A stretch of DNA of 64,000 nt from assembly GCF_004363315.1 (NCBI RefSeq), contig NZ_SNYL01000006.1:120744-184743 (forward strand), given 5' to 3'. The translations under genes and the position numbers were made by a program. Below are positions 1-10,093 of this stretch, piece after piece (positions within the stretch are counted from its first letter, which is position 1; every line of letters begins with the position of its first letter). The DNA comes from Tepidicella xavieri (GTDB lineage: Bacteria > Pseudomonadota > Gammaproteobacteria > Burkholderiales > Burkholderiaceae_C). The notes beneath the pieces are model-generated. The model was not told the DNA's origin and did not search any database. It was given only the letters and a program-made list of their open reading frames with translations.

Positions 1-789
1 TGGGGCGGCCACCTCGCCGCCATGGCCAGCGAGGAGATGGAGGGCATTTACGTCGTGCCCAACCGCTATCCCCAAGGCGAATACCTGCTGCTGTTCGACC
101 CCCTGGATGGCTCCAGCAACATCGACGTCAACGTCAGCATCGGCACCATCTTCTCGGTGCTGCGCCGGCGCAACGAAGACCCGACCCGCGTCGATCCGGT
201 GTGCGTAAGCGACTTCCTGCAACCCGGCCACCAACAGGTGGCCGCTGGCTACTGCATCTACGGTCCGCAGACGGTGCTGGTGCTCACCGTGGGCAATGGC
301 GTGGCCATGTTCACCCTCGATCGCGAGCAGGGTTCTTGGATACTGACGCAGGAAAACGTGCGAATTCCGCCCGACACCAAGGAATTTGCCATCAACATGA
401 GCAACATGCGCCACTGGGATGCCCCGGTGCGCCGTTACGTGGACGAATGCCTGGCCGGCAAAGAAGGCCCGCGCGGCAAGGACTTCAACATGCGCTGGAT
501 CGCCTCCATGGTGGCCGACGTGCACCGCATCCTCAGCCGCGGGGGGATTTTCATGTACCCCTGGGACAAACGCGAACCCGAAAAGCCGGGCAAGCTGCGC
601 CTCATGTACGAGGCCAATCCCATGGGCTGGTTGGTGGAACAAGCCGGTGGAGCCGCCACCAATGGCCGCCAGCGCATCCTCGACGTGGTGCCCACCCATC
701 TGCATGAGCGCGTCAGCGTCATTCTGGGCTCCAAAAACGAGGTCGAGCGCGTGACCGCTTACCACCTCGAAGCCGACGCCGCACGGTAA
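1..789 (+). CDS. fbp: fructose-1,6-bisphosphatase class I (5' end outside window)
   Basis: Hydrolyses fructose 1,6-bisphosphate to fructose 6-phosphate in gluconeogenesis and the Calvin cycle. The reading frame is open from base 1, so the N-terminal part lies upstream of the window. An internal Met at base 22 is not the start, because conserved family sequence (WGGHLAAM) precedes it. The class I metal and substrate signature [10 protein letters not shown] lies at about 105-134. Further on come the conserved KDFNMRW and an R-G-G-I-F-M-Y-P motif, then a normal family C-terminus. The gene stops 48 bases before tRNA-Thr on the same strand. Confidence 0.95.
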   Translation, partial: WGGHLAAMASEEMEGIYVVPNRYPQGEYLLLFDPLDGSSNIDVNVSIGTIFSVLRRRNEDPTRVDPVCVSDFLQPGHQQVAAGYCIYGPQTVLVLTVGNGVAMFTLDREQGSWILTQENVRIPPDTKEFAINMSNMRHWDAPVRRYVDECLAGKEGPRGKDFNMRWIASMVADVHRILSRGGIFMYPWDKREPEKPGKLRLMYEANPMGWLVEQAGGAATNGRQRILDVVPTHLHERVSVILGSKNEVERVTAYHLEADAAR

Positions 790-821
790 GCCAGCCTCCG
801 AACAGACCGCCTCAGCCACGC

Positions 822-827
822 TATAAT
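822..827 (+). promoter_or_regulatory. -10 hexamer for tRNA-Thr
   Basis: A perfect TATAAT lies 10 bases before the first base of the tRNA, a typical spacing for a stable-RNA promoter. No convincing -35 hexamer is visible 16-18 bases further upstream. Confidence 0.6.
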
Positions 828-837
828 TCTGGTTTTC

Positions 838-913
838 GCCGGCATAGCTCAGTTGGTAGAGCAGCGCATTCGTAATGCGAAGGTCGGGGGTTCGACTCCT
901 CTTGCCGGCACCA
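838..913 (+). tRNA. tRNA-Thr (anticodon CGT)
   Basis: A 76-base cloverleaf with genomically encoded CCA. The acceptor stem GCCGGCA pairs perfectly with TGCCGGC. The D arm runs GCTC...GAGC, the anticodon loop is TTCGTAA with CGT as anticodon (reads ACG, Thr), and the T loop is TTCGACT. The anticodon arm matches the E. coli thrW-type tRNA as remembered, including the G27/A43 mismatch at its base. It is followed directly by a terminator. Confidence 0.97.
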
Positions 914-919
914 CACACC

Positions 920-950
920 ACCCTCAGTCCGCGCGGCCTGAGGGTTTTTT
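920..950 (+). terminator. Rho-independent terminator after tRNA-Thr
   Basis: The stem CCCTCAG (921-927) pairs with CTGAGGG (938-944) across a 10-base GC-rich loop and is followed by six T. It ends tRNA-Thr transcription before tyrB. Confidence 0.85.
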
Positions 951-1092
951 CATGGGCTTTTCATGGGCGCCCCGGGTGCACCAGAATCCGGGCCTTGACC
1001 CTAGGCCGGTTAAAATGAAAGGCTTTTCGCACCGTCTGCGTATGCGCCATACGCCGCTGTCCCGTTGTTCTTCCCACTTCAGGTAACTCGAC

Positions 1093-2289
1093 ATGTCCAT
1101 GTTCTCTGCCGTCGAAATGGCCCCGCGCGACCCCATTCTGGGTCTGAATGAACAGTTCGCCGCCGACACCAACCCCCACAAGGTCAACCTCGGCGTCGGG
1201 GTCTATTACGACGACAACGGCAAGCTGCCCCTGCTGCAATGCGTGCAATTGGCAGAAAAAGCCATGATGGACAAACCCGCGGCCCGCGGCTACCTGCCCA
1301 TCGACGGCATCGCCGCCTACGACAGCGCCGTCAAAAACCTGGTCTTCGGGGCGGAGAGCGAGCCGGTCAAAAGCGGCCGCGTGGCCACCGTGCAGGCCTT
1401 GGGCGGCACCGGCGGCCTGAAGATCGGCGCCGACTTTCTCAAGAAGCTCACGCCCCACGCGAAGGTGCTGATTTCCGACCCGAGTTGGGAAAACCACCGC
1501 GCCCTGTTCAGCAACGCCGGCTTTGCGGTGGAGACCTACGCCTACTACGACGCGGCCAAGCGCGGCGTGAACTTCGAAGGCATGCTCGCCAGCCTCAACG
1601 CGGCCGCGCCCGGCACCATCGTGGTGTTGCACGCCTGCTGCCACAACCCCACCGGCTACGACCTCACGCCCGCGCAGTGGGACCAGGTGATTGCCGCCAT
1701 CCGGGCCAAGGGCCTGACCGCATTCCTGGACATGGCCTATCAAGGCTTTGGCCATGGCATTGCCGAAGACGGCGCCGTGATCCAGAAGTTCGTGGCCGCG
1801 GGGCTGACCTTCTTCGTCGCCACCAGCTTCTCCAAGAGCTTCAGCCTGTACGGCGAGCGCGTGGGGGCCCTGAGCGTGCTGTGCGACAGCAAAGACGAGG
1901 CCGACCGGGTGTTGAGCCAGCTTAAGATTGTCATTCGCACCAACTATTCCAACCCACCCACCCACGGCGGCGCCGTGGTGGCCGCCGTCCTGAACAATCC
2001 CGAGCTGCGCGCCCTGTGGGAAAAGGAACTGGGTGAGATGCGCACCCGCATCAAAGCCATGCGGCAAGCCCTGGTCGATGGGCTCAAGGCCGCCGGCGTC
2101 CAGCAAGACATGAGCTTCATCACCACCCAGATCGGCATGTTCAGCTACTCTGGCCTGAGCAAGGAGCAGATGGTGCGCCTGCGCAGCGAATTCGGCGTCT
2201 ATGGCACCGACACGGGCCGCATGTGCGTGGCCGCGCTCAACAGCAAGAACATCGATCACGTCTGCAAAGCGATTGCCGCTGTGCTCTGA
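1093..2289 (+). CDS. tyrB: aromatic amino acid / aspartate aminotransferase (class I PLP)
   Basis: 398 residues, the usual length for the AspC/TyrB subgroup (aminotransferase family Ia). It moves amino groups between aspartate or aromatic amino acids and 2-oxoglutarate in the cytoplasm. The PLP lysine is K248 in ATSFSKSFSLYGERVG. The cofactor-phosphate and substrate motifs HNPTG (184-188) and DMAYQG (213-218) are present. The ATG at 1093 follows AGGTAA at about 1081. Sequence alone cannot firmly separate tyrB from aspC, but the N-terminus resembles betaproteobacterial proteins named TyrB. It stands as a single unit between the tRNA terminator and phaZ. Confidence 0.9.
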   Translation: MSMFSAVEMAPRDPILGLNEQFAADTNPHKVNLGVGVYYDDNGKLPLLQCVQLAEKAMMDKPAARGYLPIDGIAAYDSAVKNLVFGAESEPVKSGRVATVQALGGTGGLKIGADFLKKLTPHAKVLISDPSWENHRALFSNAGFAVETYAYYDAAKRGVNFEGMLASLNAAAPGTIVVLHACCHNPTGYDLTPAQWDQVIAAIRAKGLTAFLDMAYQGFGHGIAEDGAVIQKFVAAGLTFFVATSFSKSFSLYGERVGALSVLCDSKDEADRVLSQLKIVIRTNYSNPPTHGGAVVAAVLNNPELRALWEKELGEMRTRIKAMRQALVDGLKAAGVQQDMSFITTQIGMFSYSGLSKEQMVRLRSEFGVYGTDTGRMCVAALNSKNIDHVCKAIAAVL

Positions 2290-2392
2290 CCGTCTGTCGG
2301 CGGCGGGCCAGCCCCGTCGCCAAGGTGCCACGACAAAATCAGCGGTTCCTGATATATTCTTGCTGCACTGCAACATCGTCAAGGGGTAGTCC

Positions 2393-3736
2393 ATGCTGTA
2401 CCAGATCTACGAGACCCAGCGCTCGCTGATGGAGCCGTTCTCGGACTTCGCGCAGATGACGGCCAAGCTGTTCGCCAACCCCTTGACGCCGCTGGGCCAA
2501 CTGCCCATGGCGCAGCGCATCGCCGCCGCCTACGATTTGCTGCATCGGCTGGGCAAGGACTACGAAAAGCCCGAATTCGGCATCCGAAGCGTCAGCATCA
2601 ACGGCCAGCATGTCGCCATCCATGAACGGGTGGAAATCGACAAGCCCTTCTGTGAGCTGCGCCGCTTCAAGCGCTACACCGACGACCCGCAGACCCTCCT
2701 GCAGCTCAAACAACAGCCGGTGGTGCTCATCGTGGCCCCCTTGTCCGGCCACTACGCCACCTTGCTGCGCGACACCGTGCGCAGCATGTTGCAAGACCAC
2801 AAGGTCTATATCACCGACTGGAAAAACGCCCGCCTCGTGCCCCTGAGCGAAGGCGAATTCCACCTGGACGACTACGTCAACTACGTGCAGGAGTTCATCC
2901 GCTACCTGCAACGGCAATATGGCAACTGCCATGTGATGAGCGTGTGCCAGCCCACGGTCCCGGTATTGGCGGCGGTGTCTCTCATGGCCACCCGAGGCGA
3001 GACGGTGCCCCTGTCCATGACGATGATGGGCGGCCCCATCGATGCGCGCCGCTCCCCCACCGCCGTGAACAACCTGGCCATGCAGCGCAGCTACGAGTGG
3101 TTTGAGAACAATGTGATCTACCGCGTGCCCTCGACCTTTCCGGGTGCCGGGCGCAGGGTCTATCCGGGGTTCCTGCAGCATGCTGGCTTCATCGCCATGA
3201 ACCCGGATCGGCACGCCAGCAGCCACTACGACTATTTCATGGACCTGGTCAAGGGCGACAACGAAAGCGCCGAAGCCCACCGCAAGTTCTACGATGAGTA
3301 CAACGCGGTGCTCGACATGGACGCCGACTACTATCTGGAAACCATCAACACGGTGTTCCAGGAATTCAAGCTCGTCAACGGCACTTGGGATGTGCGCAAC
3401 GAGCAGGGCCAACTCGAACGGGTCCGCCCTCAGGACATCCGCAACACCGGCCTGCTGACGGTCGAGGGGGAACTGGACGACATTTCGGGCTGCGGCCAGA
3501 CCCGCGCCGCGCACGACCTGTGCACCGGCATCGCATCGCCGGAGCAGCGGCATTTCGAGGTCAAAGGGGCCGGCCACTACGGGATTTTCAGCGGACGGCG
3601 CTGGCGCGAGCAGGTGTATCCGGTGGTGCGCGATTTCATTGCCGAGCATCAACCCGCCACCGCAGGCTCGGCCCCACGCGCTGGCCGTCGTGCTTCCCGA
3701 GGGGCCGCCAGCGCAGCCTCCGGCCAAGGTGACTGA
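2393..3736 (+). CDS. phaZ: intracellular polyhydroxyalkanoate depolymerase
   Basis: 447 residues. It degrades native intracellular PHA granules to 3-hydroxyacids or 3-hydroxyacyl-CoA. The alpha/beta-hydrolase nucleophile is Cys185 in SVCQPTVP. Cysteine in place of serine is characteristic of the Ralstonia PhaZa1-type intracellular enzymes (Cys183 there). A catalytic His is likely in [13 protein letters not shown] near residue 400. The start ATG follows the ribosome site AAGGGG at 2381-2386. The C-terminal ~25 residues are low-complexity Ala/Arg/Gly. The phaCAB synthesis genes lie 20 kb away on the other strand. Confidence 0.93.
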   Translation: MLYQIYETQRSLMEPFSDFAQMTAKLFANPLTPLGQLPMAQRIAAAYDLLHRLGKDYEKPEFGIRSVSINGQHVAIHERVEIDKPFCELRRFKRYTDDPQTLLQLKQQPVVLIVAPLSGHYATLLRDTVRSMLQDHKVYITDWKNARLVPLSEGEFHLDDYVNYVQEFIRYLQRQYGNCHVMSVCQPTVPVLAAVSLMATRGETVPLSMTMMGGPIDARRSPTAVNNLAMQRSYEWFENNVIYRVPSTFPGAGRRVYPGFLQHAGFIAMNPDRHASSHYDYFMDLVKGDNESAEAHRKFYDEYNAVLDMDADYYLETINTVFQEFKLVNGTWDVRNEQGQLERVRPQDIRNTGLLTVEGELDDISGCGQTRAAHDLCTGIASPEQRHFEVKGAGHYGIFSGRRWREQVYPVVRDFIAEHQPATAGSAPRAGRRASRGAASAASGQGD

Positions 3737-4433
3737 GCGCCGCCCTTCGGCTGGGCCGGCTACCCCTCCTCTGACCGGACTGGCCGCCCGCATCGACGCG
3801 GCCTTGCCACAAACCCAGTGCACGCGCTGCGGCTATCCGGATTGCGCCGCATATGCCCGGGCCATTGCCGACGGGCTGGCCGAGATCAACCAATGCCCAC
3901 CGGGTGGGCAAGCCGGGGTGCAGCGTCTGGCCGAGATCACTGGCCGCCCAGCCCTGCCGCTGAATCCGGCGCATGGCCGTGAAGGGCCTTTGGCCGTGGC
4001 GGTGATCGATGAAGACTGGTGCATCGGATGCACGCTCTGCCTCAAAGCCTGCCCCACGGACGCCATCGTGGGCACGAACAAACGCATGCACACGGTCATC
4101 GAGCCCTACTGCACGGGGTGCGAGCTGTGTGTGCCGGCGTGCCCGGTCGATTGCATCCGCATGGAGCCGGTCAGCGGCCAAGCCACGGACTGGGCAGCCT
4201 GGTCCGCGGCCCAGGCCGAGCAAGCCCGCCAGCGGTATGCGGCGCGGCAATCGCGACTGCAGCGCGAAAGCCGTGCGCATCAGGACAGGCAAATCCAGAA
4301 AGCCGAAGACAAATTGGCGAATCTGGAAGCGCACTCCAAGCACACCGACGCCGCCACGTTGGAGCGCAAACGCGCGCTCATCGAAGCGGCCCTGGCCCGC
4401 GCCCGGGCTGCCCGCCAGCGCCAGCCAGATTGA
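3729..4433 (+). CDS. rsxB: RnfB/RsxB-like 2x[4Fe-4S] ferredoxin, soluble form
   Basis: An electron-transfer iron-sulfur protein of about 234 residues. [10 protein letters not shown]...CP cluster (the Fe-S/ClpA-like motif of RnfB) is followed by two [4Fe-4S] motifs, [12 protein letters not shown] and [12 protein letters not shown], then a charged, probably coiled-coil tail. The membrane anchor of true RnfB is missing and no other rnf gene is visible. The start chosen is GTG 3729, which overlaps the phaZ stop. An alternative TTG at 3639 would add 30 Pro-rich residues read inside phaZ. Its electron partner is unknown. Confidence 0.8.
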   Translation: MTERRPSAGPATPPLTGLAARIDAALPQTQCTRCGYPDCAAYARAIADGLAEINQCPPGGQAGVQRLAEITGRPALPLNPAHGREGPLAVAVIDEDWCIGCTLCLKACPTDAIVGTNKRMHTVIEPYCTGCELCVPACPVDCIRMEPVSGQATDWAAWSAAQAEQARQRYAARQSRLQRESRAHQDRQIQKAEDKLANLEAHSKHTDAATLERKRALIEAALARARAARQRQPD

Positions 4434-4454
4434 GCCAGCGGCTAAAAACGGCTG

Positions 4455-5696
4455 CTAGGCCACCGTCAGTGGCAGGTATTGCCAACCCCGGTACAGCGGA
4501 TTGCCGTTGCGCCTAGGCTCTCCAGCCAGACGCAGACCGGGCCAATGCTGGGCCAGCAGGCGCAGCACGGTCTGCCCCTCCAACTGAGTGAGCCAAGCAC
4601 CCAGGCACACGTGGGGGCCGCTGCCGAACGACAGGGCGCCGGGCTGTGGGCGCTCGATGTCGAGCCGGTCCGGGCAGGCGTGGCGTTCGGGATCGCGGTT
4701 GGCCGAGCCGATCAAGGGCAAGACCAAATCCCCCCTCTCTATCGTCTGCCCGTGCCAGTGCAGCGTGCAGGTGGCGCGGCGGCCGGTCCATTGCACCGGG
4801 CTGTCGTAACGCAACAGTTCGCGCACCGCCGAGGCGGCCAGATCGGGGCGTTCACACAGGCGCTGCCACTGCTCGGGATGGCTCAACAGCGCGTGGACGG
4901 CGTTGCCCAGGAGATTCCGGGTGGTCTCGTACCCGGCAAACAGCAACATGGCGCATTGGGCCAGGAGTTCTGCGCCGGCGGCCACATCGCCGCGGGCTTC
5001 GGCTTGAAGCAGCAGGCTGGCCAGATCGTTTTGCGGATGGCGGCGGCGCTGGGGCAGGAGATCGCGCTCGAAGTAGTCGCACATTTGCAACAGGCTGCGC
5101 TGCGCAGGGCGGATGTGGTGCGGCTGCGGGGCATGGGCGCCGATGAACACGGCCAAGTCCTCACACCAGCGCATGAAATCGTCGCTCATGGAATCGGGGG
5201 CACCCAACAGCCGGGTGATGACGCGGGCGGGCACGGGGCGGGCCACGGCGGCCATGAAGTCGAACGTTCCGGCATCCGCGTGGGCCTGCATGTGGGCACG
5301 CAACAGGCTTTCGAGCCAAGGTTGCAAGGGGGCCAATGCCTCGGGCCGAAAGGCCGCCTGCAGCACACGGCGCAGCCGGGTGTGATCGGGCGCATCCAGA
5401 AACAGCATGGCCCGGGCGAACAGGCGCTGGAAAGGCAGGAATTCGCTGCGCTGCCCTTCGGCAGCCGCCATCACCCAGCCGCCGGTCCGCTGGGCGGAGA
5501 GGCGGGGATCGCGCAAGGCCGCTTCCACGTCGGCATGGCGGGTCAGCAGCCAGGCCCCGCCGAAGAAAGCGTCGCTCCACAGCAGTGGCCCTTGCGAGCG
5601 CCACAAGGCGTAAGTGGGATAGGGGTGCTCGGCAAAGTCTGGCCGCAAAGCGGCAGCCTGCGCCACGCGGGGCGGCGCTTCCAGGGTGGCGCTCAT
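4455..5696 (-). CDS. cytochrome P450, candidate BioI-type pimelate-forming enzyme
   Basis: 413 residues, a soluble bacterial P450 of normal length without signal or anchor. The I-helix oxygen motif is AGYETT (254-259), the K-helix ExxR is E293-R296, and the haem loop is [10 protein letters not shown] with Cys364 as ligand. The start ATG 5696 overlaps the bioB stop in an ATGA tetranucleotide, so translation is probably coupled and this is the last gene of bioAFDB-P450. In Bacillus, BioI (CYP107H) in the biotin operon cleaves long-chain acyl-ACP to pimeloyl-ACP. Context suggests the same job here. Substrate cannot be read from sequence, so an unrelated hydroxylase remains possible. Confidence 0.85.
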   Translation of the reverse strand: MSATLEAPPRVAQAAALRPDFAEHPYPTYALWRSQGPLLWSDAFFGGAWLLTRHADVEAALRDPRLSAQRTGGWVMAAAEGQRSEFLPFQRLFARAMLFLDAPDHTRLRRVLQAAFRPEALAPLQPWLESLLRAHMQAHADAGTFDFMAAVARPVPARVITRLLGAPDSMSDDFMRWCEDLAVFIGAHAPQPHHIRPAQRSLLQMCDYFERDLLPQRRRHPQNDLASLLLQAEARGDVAAGAELLAQCAMLLFAGYETTRNLLGNAVHALLSHPEQWQRLCERPDLAASAVRELLRYDSPVQWTGRRATCTLHWHGQTIERGDLVLPLIGSANRDPERHACPDRLDIERPQPGALSFGSGPHVCLGAWLTQLEGQTVLRLLAQHWPGLRLAGEPRRNGNPLYRGWQYLPLTVA

Positions 5697-6730
5697 GCCG
5701 TCTGGGCAGGGGGCACGGACTGCACGGCAGGCTGCTCGCCCTGGGGCTTGAGGCCGAGGCGCTGGAACAGGCGCTGATCGCGCTGGGCTTGCGGGTTGGC
5801 GGTGGTCAACAGGCGGTCGCCGTAAAAAATGGAATTGGCGCCGGCCATGAAGCACAGGACTTGCAAGGCTTCGTCCATCTGCTCGCGCCCGGCCGACAGG
5901 CGCACCATGGTGGTGGGCATGGTGATTCGGGCCACCGCGATGGTGCGCACGAATTCGAAGGGGTCGATCGGCTCGGCGTCGGCCAGCGGCGTGCCGGGCA
6001 CCGCCACCAAATGGTTGATGGGGACCGACTCGGGATAGGGGTCCAGATTGGCCAACTGAGCGATCAAGGCAGCGCGCTGCGTGCGCGTCTCACCCATGCC
6101 GACGATGCCTCCGCAGCACACGTGGATACCCGCCTGACGCACGTGCTGCAAGGTGTCGAGACGGTCTTGGTAGGTGCGGGTGCTGATGATGGCGCCGTAG
6201 TGATCGGGCGACGTGTCCAGATTGTGGTTGTAGTAGTCCAACCCGGCCTGCTTGAGCTGCTGGGCTTGCTCGGCATCCAGCATGCCCAGCGTCATGCAGG
6301 TTTCCAGCCCCAGGGCACGCACCCCCTCGATCATGGCGGTGATGTGCGGCATGTCGCGCTCCTTGGGGCTGCGCCAGGCCGCCCCCATGCAAAAACGGGT
6401 GGCGCCTTGCGCTTTGGCGGCCCGGGCGGCTTCGAGCACCTCGTCCACCGCCATCAGCTTGCTGGCCGGCAGGCCGGTGTCGAAATGGGCCGATTGGGGG
6501 CAGTACCCACAGTCTTCGGCACACCCGCCGGTTTTGATGGACAGCAGGGTGGACAGTTGCACTTCATTGGCATCGAAGTGCGCCCGATGCACCTGCTGGG
6601 CGCGATAGAGCAGGTCCATGAAGGGCAGTTCGTACAGGGCCTCGACGGCCGCCGTGGTCCAGCGGGTTTCGGGCACCCCCACGTTGGCGCGGCGCAGTTG
6701 GTCCAGAGGAATGGAGGCGACAGTGGTCAT
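5693..6730 (-). CDS. bioB: biotin synthase (radical SAM)
   Basis: 345 residues. It inserts sulfur into dethiobiotin, the last step of biotin synthesis. The radical-SAM [4Fe-4S] ligands are C70, C74 and C77 in [13 protein letters not shown]. The downstream GMGETRTQR and SAGREQM motifs of BioB are present. The start ATG 6730 (MTTVASIPL) overlaps the bioD stop in ATGA, and its own stop overlaps the P450 start the same way. A longer open frame upstream is only read-through of bioD in another frame. Confidence 0.96.
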   Translation of the reverse strand: MTTVASIPLDQLRRANVGVPETRWTTAAVEALYELPFMDLLYRAQQVHRAHFDANEVQLSTLLSIKTGGCAEDCGYCPQSAHFDTGLPASKLMAVDEVLEAARAAKAQGATRFCMGAAWRSPKERDMPHITAMIEGVRALGLETCMTLGMLDAEQAQQLKQAGLDYYNHNLDTSPDHYGAIISTRTYQDRLDTLQHVRQAGIHVCCGGIVGMGETRTQRAALIAQLANLDPYPESVPINHLVAVPGTPLADAEPIDPFEFVRTIAVARITMPTTMVRLSAGREQMDEALQVLCFMAGANSIFYGDRLLTTANPQAQRDQRLFQRLGLKPQGEQPAVQSVPPAQTA

Positions 6731-7464
6731 GACACAGTACGGGTAAAAGGTTGAGACAGGCCGGACATGGCCCACAGGCCGGCGAGCACCTCGCTGTCCA
6801 GATGCGGGGCCACGGCCTGCGCGGTGGCCTCGGGCAGCCGGGGCACCACGCCCAGGCACGGAACCCTGAAGCGGCGCTGGAACTCGTGCTCCAGCGTGGC
6901 GATATTGTCGGACAAATGCAGCATGGCCGGATCGACGGTATTGCCCACCCAGGCCGCCAGGCGCAACCCCCGGGCGGCCATGGCCTCGGCCGTCAGGATG
7001 GCGTGGTTGATGCACCCCAGCCTCAGCCCCACGACGAGCACCATGGGCAATCCCAGGTCGCGCATCAGGTCGGCGCTGTCCCAGTCTTCGCCCAAGGGCA
7101 CGCACAGGCCACCAGCGCCTTCGGCCACGATCCAGTCGGCCTGCTGGGCCAGGTCCAGCGCCCCTTGGCGCAAGGCCGCGCGATCGATAGAGCGCCCCTC
7201 GGCCCGCGCGGCCAGATGGGGCGCGCAGGCTTGGCGCAATTGACAGGGCCCCACCTGCTGCGGGCTCACAGTCGCGGAACTGGCGGCCCACAGGGTCTGC
7301 ACGTCGTCGTTGACCCATTGGCCATCGATCCACTCCATGCCCGATGCCACGGGTTTGTAGCCCGCCACCCGCCAGCCGGCCTGGGCCGTGCGGTGCAACA
7401 GGCCCGCGGCTATGCGGGTCTTGCCGATTTCGGTATCGGTACCGGTGACGAAACAACCTTTCAT
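6727..7464 (-). CDS. bioD: dethiobiotin synthetase
   Basis: 245 residues. ATP-dependent ring closure of 7,8-diaminopelargonate with CO2 to dethiobiotin. The start [16 protein letters not shown] carries the modified P-loop GTDTEIGKT (8-16). The conserved KPVASG and [10 protein letters not shown] motifs follow. The ATG at 7464 overlaps the bioF stop by four bases (ATGA). It is third of five translationally chained bio genes. Confidence 0.95.
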   Translation of the reverse strand: MKGCFVTGTDTEIGKTRIAAGLLHRTAQAGWRVAGYKPVASGMEWIDGQWVNDDVQTLWAASSATVSPQQVGPCQLRQACAPHLAARAEGRSIDRAALRQGALDLAQQADWIVAEGAGGLCVPLGEDWDSADLMRDLGLPMVLVVGLRLGCINHAILTAEAMAARGLRLAAWVGNTVDPAMLHLSDNIATLEHEFQRRFRVPCLGVVPRLPEATAQAVAPHLDSEVLAGLWAMSGLSQPFTRTVS

Positions 7465-8690
7465 GCGGATGCGCTTTCTGCGGATAAGGTATGACTGGCC
7501 TGCTGCAATGCGTCGAGTAAGCGCTGGACATCGCCCGGCCCATGGGCTGCGCTGAAGGTCACGCGCAGACGCGCCGTGCCCGGTGGCACGGTCGGCGGCC
7601 GAATGGCGCCCACGTAACAGCCCTGCGCCTGCAAGGCGGCCTGCCAGGCCAGCGCCTGGGCATTGTCTCCCACGATCAGCGGCTGAATGGGGGTGCTCGA
7701 TGGCACCGGGCGCGGCGCTGGGGTCCCCCATTCGATGGCGTCCAGTCCACGGCGCCATTGGGTGAGCAACGCCTGCACATGCAAGCGGCGGCGCTGCCCC
7801 TCCTCGCCCTCGGTCAGGCGCAGCGCCACCTCCAGCGCATGGGCCAAGGCCGGCGGCATGGCCGTGGTGTAGATGTAGGGCCGCGCGGTTTGCAACAGCC
7901 ACTCCACCACCAAAGGCGGCGCCGCCACGAATGCCCCGCCCACCCCCACGGCCTTGCCCAGGGTGCCCATGTAAATCAAGCGCGTGCTGCGCAAGCCAAA
8001 ATGCGCCAGACTGCCATGGCCTTGCGGCCCCAGCACCCCCAGCCCATGGGCGTCATCCACGACCAGATAGGCATCGTGGCGTTCGGCCAGCCGCAGCAGG
8101 GCCGGCAGATCGGCGATGTCGCCGTCCATGCTGAACACCGCGTCGGTGACGATGAGCTTGATGGGCGACTCGCACGCCGCCAGCAGGCGCTCCAAGGCGT
8201 CCAGCCGCCCGTGGGGATAGCGCTGCCAGCGTGCTCGGGACTTGGCTTGGGCCAGCCACGCGCCATCGATGAGCGAAGCGTGATTGAGCTTGTCGAGCAA
8301 CAAGGTCGTGTGCTCGTTCGCCAAGGCGCTCATCAAGGCCAGATTGGCGCTGTAGCCGCTGGAAAACAGCAACGCCTGGGCATCCGGGATGTGGGGCTCA
8401 AACCAGCGCGCGAGCAGGGCTTCGACGCTGGCATGCGCCGCGCTGTGCCCACTGACCAGGTGCGAGGCGCCACTGCCCACCCCCCAGCGCTGCGCCCCTT
8501 CTGCCAGGGCGCGGATCAGATCCGGGTGACTGGCCAGGCCCAGGTAGTCATTGCTGCAAAAGCCCAACAGTTCGCCCTGCCCCTGCCAATCTTGCGCTGG
8601 CTGGCAAGGGGTGAGCACGGTGCGGCGGCGCCGGCGCTGGGCCGTCGCATCCAGCTCATGCAAACGCTGGCGGATGTGCTCGATCAGCAT
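7461..8690 (-). CDS. bioF: 8-amino-7-oxononanoate synthase
   Basis: 409 residues, a PLP alpha-oxoamine synthase. It condenses pimeloyl-ACP (or -CoA) with alanine. The PLP lysine is K246 in [11 protein letters not shown], and the cofactor aspartate motif DDAHGLG is at 212-218. [10 protein letters not shown] near residue 44 is typical of BioF. The start lies 35 bases inside the end of bioA. The pimeloyl donor has to come from elsewhere: no bioC or bioH is in the window, which makes the P450 at the end of the operon relevant. Confidence 0.95.
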   Translation of the reverse strand: MLIEHIRQRLHELDATAQRRRRRTVLTPCQPAQDWQGQGELLGFCSNDYLGLASHPDLIRALAEGAQRWGVGSGASHLVSGHSAAHASVEALLARWFEPHIPDAQALLFSSGYSANLALMSALANEHTTLLLDKLNHASLIDGAWLAQAKSRARWQRYPHGRLDALERLLAACESPIKLIVTDAVFSMDGDIADLPALLRLAERHDAYLVVDDAHGLGVLGPQGHGSLAHFGLRSTRLIYMGTLGKAVGVGGAFVAAPPLVVEWLLQTARPYIYTTAMPPALAHALEVALRLTEGEEGQRRRLHVQALLTQWRRGLDAIEWGTPAPRPVPSSTPIQPLIVGDNAQALAWQAALQAQGCYVGAIRPPTVPPGTARLRVTFSAAHGPGDVQRLLDALQQASHTLSAESASA

Positions 8691-10050
8691 CGCGGTGGTG
8701 CAGGGTTTCGGTCAACGTGGCCGTGAGGGCCTGGGCGAGCCAGCGGGACAGGGCTTCGTCCAGCAGATATGGCGGCATCAGGTACACGGTGCGGCCAATC
8801 GGACGAATCAGCAATTCATGCCGCCGCCCGATGTGGTGAAACGTCTCGGCAAAGCGGCTGCCCACGGCGTCGGCGCGCACGTCAAACGCCCAAATCATGC
8901 CGCAACGGCGAGGATGCTCCACCACCGGATGCCGCATCAGCGGGGCCAGTGCGGCGTCCAGCCGCTCGGCCTCGATGTCGTTGCGCGTCAGCACATCGGC
9001 TTGGGCAAAACGGTCCAGCACGGCCAGGGCAGCCCGGCAGGCCAGCGCATTGCCGGTGTACGAGTGGGAGTGCAAGAAACCCCAGGCCACGTCTTCGCTC
9101 AGGAAGGCGCGGTACACCTCGTCACGGCACAGCACCAGCGACAGGGGCAAAAAGCCGCCCGTGATCCCTTTGGACAGACAGAGAAAGTCGGGCCAGATGC
9201 CCGCATGCTCGCTGGCCAAAAAACGCCCGGTCCGGCCACAGCCGACGGCGATTTCGTCGGCGATGAGATGCACGCCGAATTGGTCGCACAGGCTGCGGGC
9301 ACGCCGCAGGTAGTGCGGATGGTGCATCGCCATGCCCGCTGCGCATTGCACCAGCGGCTCGACGATGACGGCCGCCACCTCCCGATGGTGCTGCGCCAAC
9401 AGCGCATGGAGATCGGCCGCGGCGGCTTCGGCAGCCACTTCGGCGGCGGCTTGGCCCTCTGGCCCGGCTGGGGCCTGTCGGGCATCAGGGCTGGCGGCCC
9501 ACAACACGTCTTGCAGCAGCGGCGCATAGGCTTGGCGGAAGATGGGCACGTCCGTGACCGACAGCGCACCCAGGGTTTCGCCGTGGTAGCTCTGGCGCAG
9601 GCACACGAAGCGGCGCTTGTCGGGTTGACCGTGGTTGCGCCAGTAATGGACGCTCATCTTCAGGGCAATTTCGACCGCGCTGGCCCCGTCGCTGGCGTAG
9701 AACGCATGGCCCAGTTCGCCGCCCGTCAGGGCGCTGAGCCGCTCGGCCAGCTCGATGGCGGGGGCATGCGTGCAACCGGCCAACATCACATGGGGCAGTT
9801 CGTCGAGCTGCTGCTTGATGGCCGCGGCAATGGCCGGATCGGCATGGCCGAACAGGTTGACCCACCAACTGCTGATGGCGTCGAAATAGCGGCGCCCCTC
9901 CTGGTCGTAAAGCCACGGCCCCTGGGCGCGGGCAATGGGCAGCGGCGGCACTTGGGCGGCCCGCTGCATCTGGGTGCATGGGTGCCAGACACTGGCGAGG
10001 CTGCGGCGCTGCCACTGGGCGTTGGCGCCGGAAGATGGCATGGATGGCAT
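8656..10050 (-). CDS. bioA: adenosylmethionine-8-amino-7-oxononanoate aminotransferase
   Basis: 464 residues, a class III PLP aminotransferase that makes 7,8-diaminopelargonate. The start region SLASVWHPCTQM is diagnostic of BioA, SSWWVNLFGH follows, and the PLP lysine is K294 in LSKGITGGF. An Ala/Glu-rich insert lies at about 190-213. Two ATG codons nine bases apart (10050 and 10041) sit in a 9-bp direct repeat, and no clear ribosome site precedes them. The epimerase gene ends 43 bases upstream on the same strand, so bioA may be read from the propionyl-CoA operon. Confidence 0.94.
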   Translation of the reverse strand: MPSMPSSGANAQWQRRSLASVWHPCTQMQRAAQVPPLPIARAQGPWLYDQEGRRYFDAISSWWVNLFGHADPAIAAAIKQQLDELPHVMLAGCTHAPAIELAERLSALTGGELGHAFYASDGASAVEIALKMSVHYWRNHGQPDKRRFVCLRQSYHGETLGALSVTDVPIFRQAYAPLLQDVLWAASPDARQAPAGPEGQAAAEVAAEAAAADLHALLAQHHREVAAVIVEPLVQCAAGMAMHHPHYLRRARSLCDQFGVHLIADEIAVGCGRTGRFLASEHAGIWPDFLCLSKGITGGFLPLSLVLCRDEVYRAFLSEDVAWGFLHSHSYTGNALACRAALAVLDRFAQADVLTRNDIEAERLDAALAPLMRHPVVEHPRRCGMIWAFDVRADAVGSRFAETFHHIGRRHELLIRPIGRTVYLMPPYLLDEALSRWLAQALTATLTETLHHRDADRAHPPAFA

Positions 10051-10067
10051 GGTATGGTATGGGTATG
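10034..10067. repeat. short tandem repeats at the bioA start
   Basis: GATGGCATG occurs twice in tandem (10034-10042 and 10043-10051), followed by two GTATG units and a near copy to 10067. On the coding strand the repeats create two in-frame ATG codons and the sequence where a ribosome site would be expected. Confidence 0.75.
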
Positions 10068-10093
10068 CAAGGCGTCGGCCTGGGCCAGGCCCA

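Noticed and set aside
995..1016. TTGACC and TAAAAT before tyrB as a promoter
   Set aside because: Only 10 bases separate the hexamers, far below the 16-18 needed.
4434..4454. CAGC...GCTG hairpin between the ferredoxin and P450 genes
   Set aside because: The stem is only four base pairs and the A/T run is in the loop, not after the stem.
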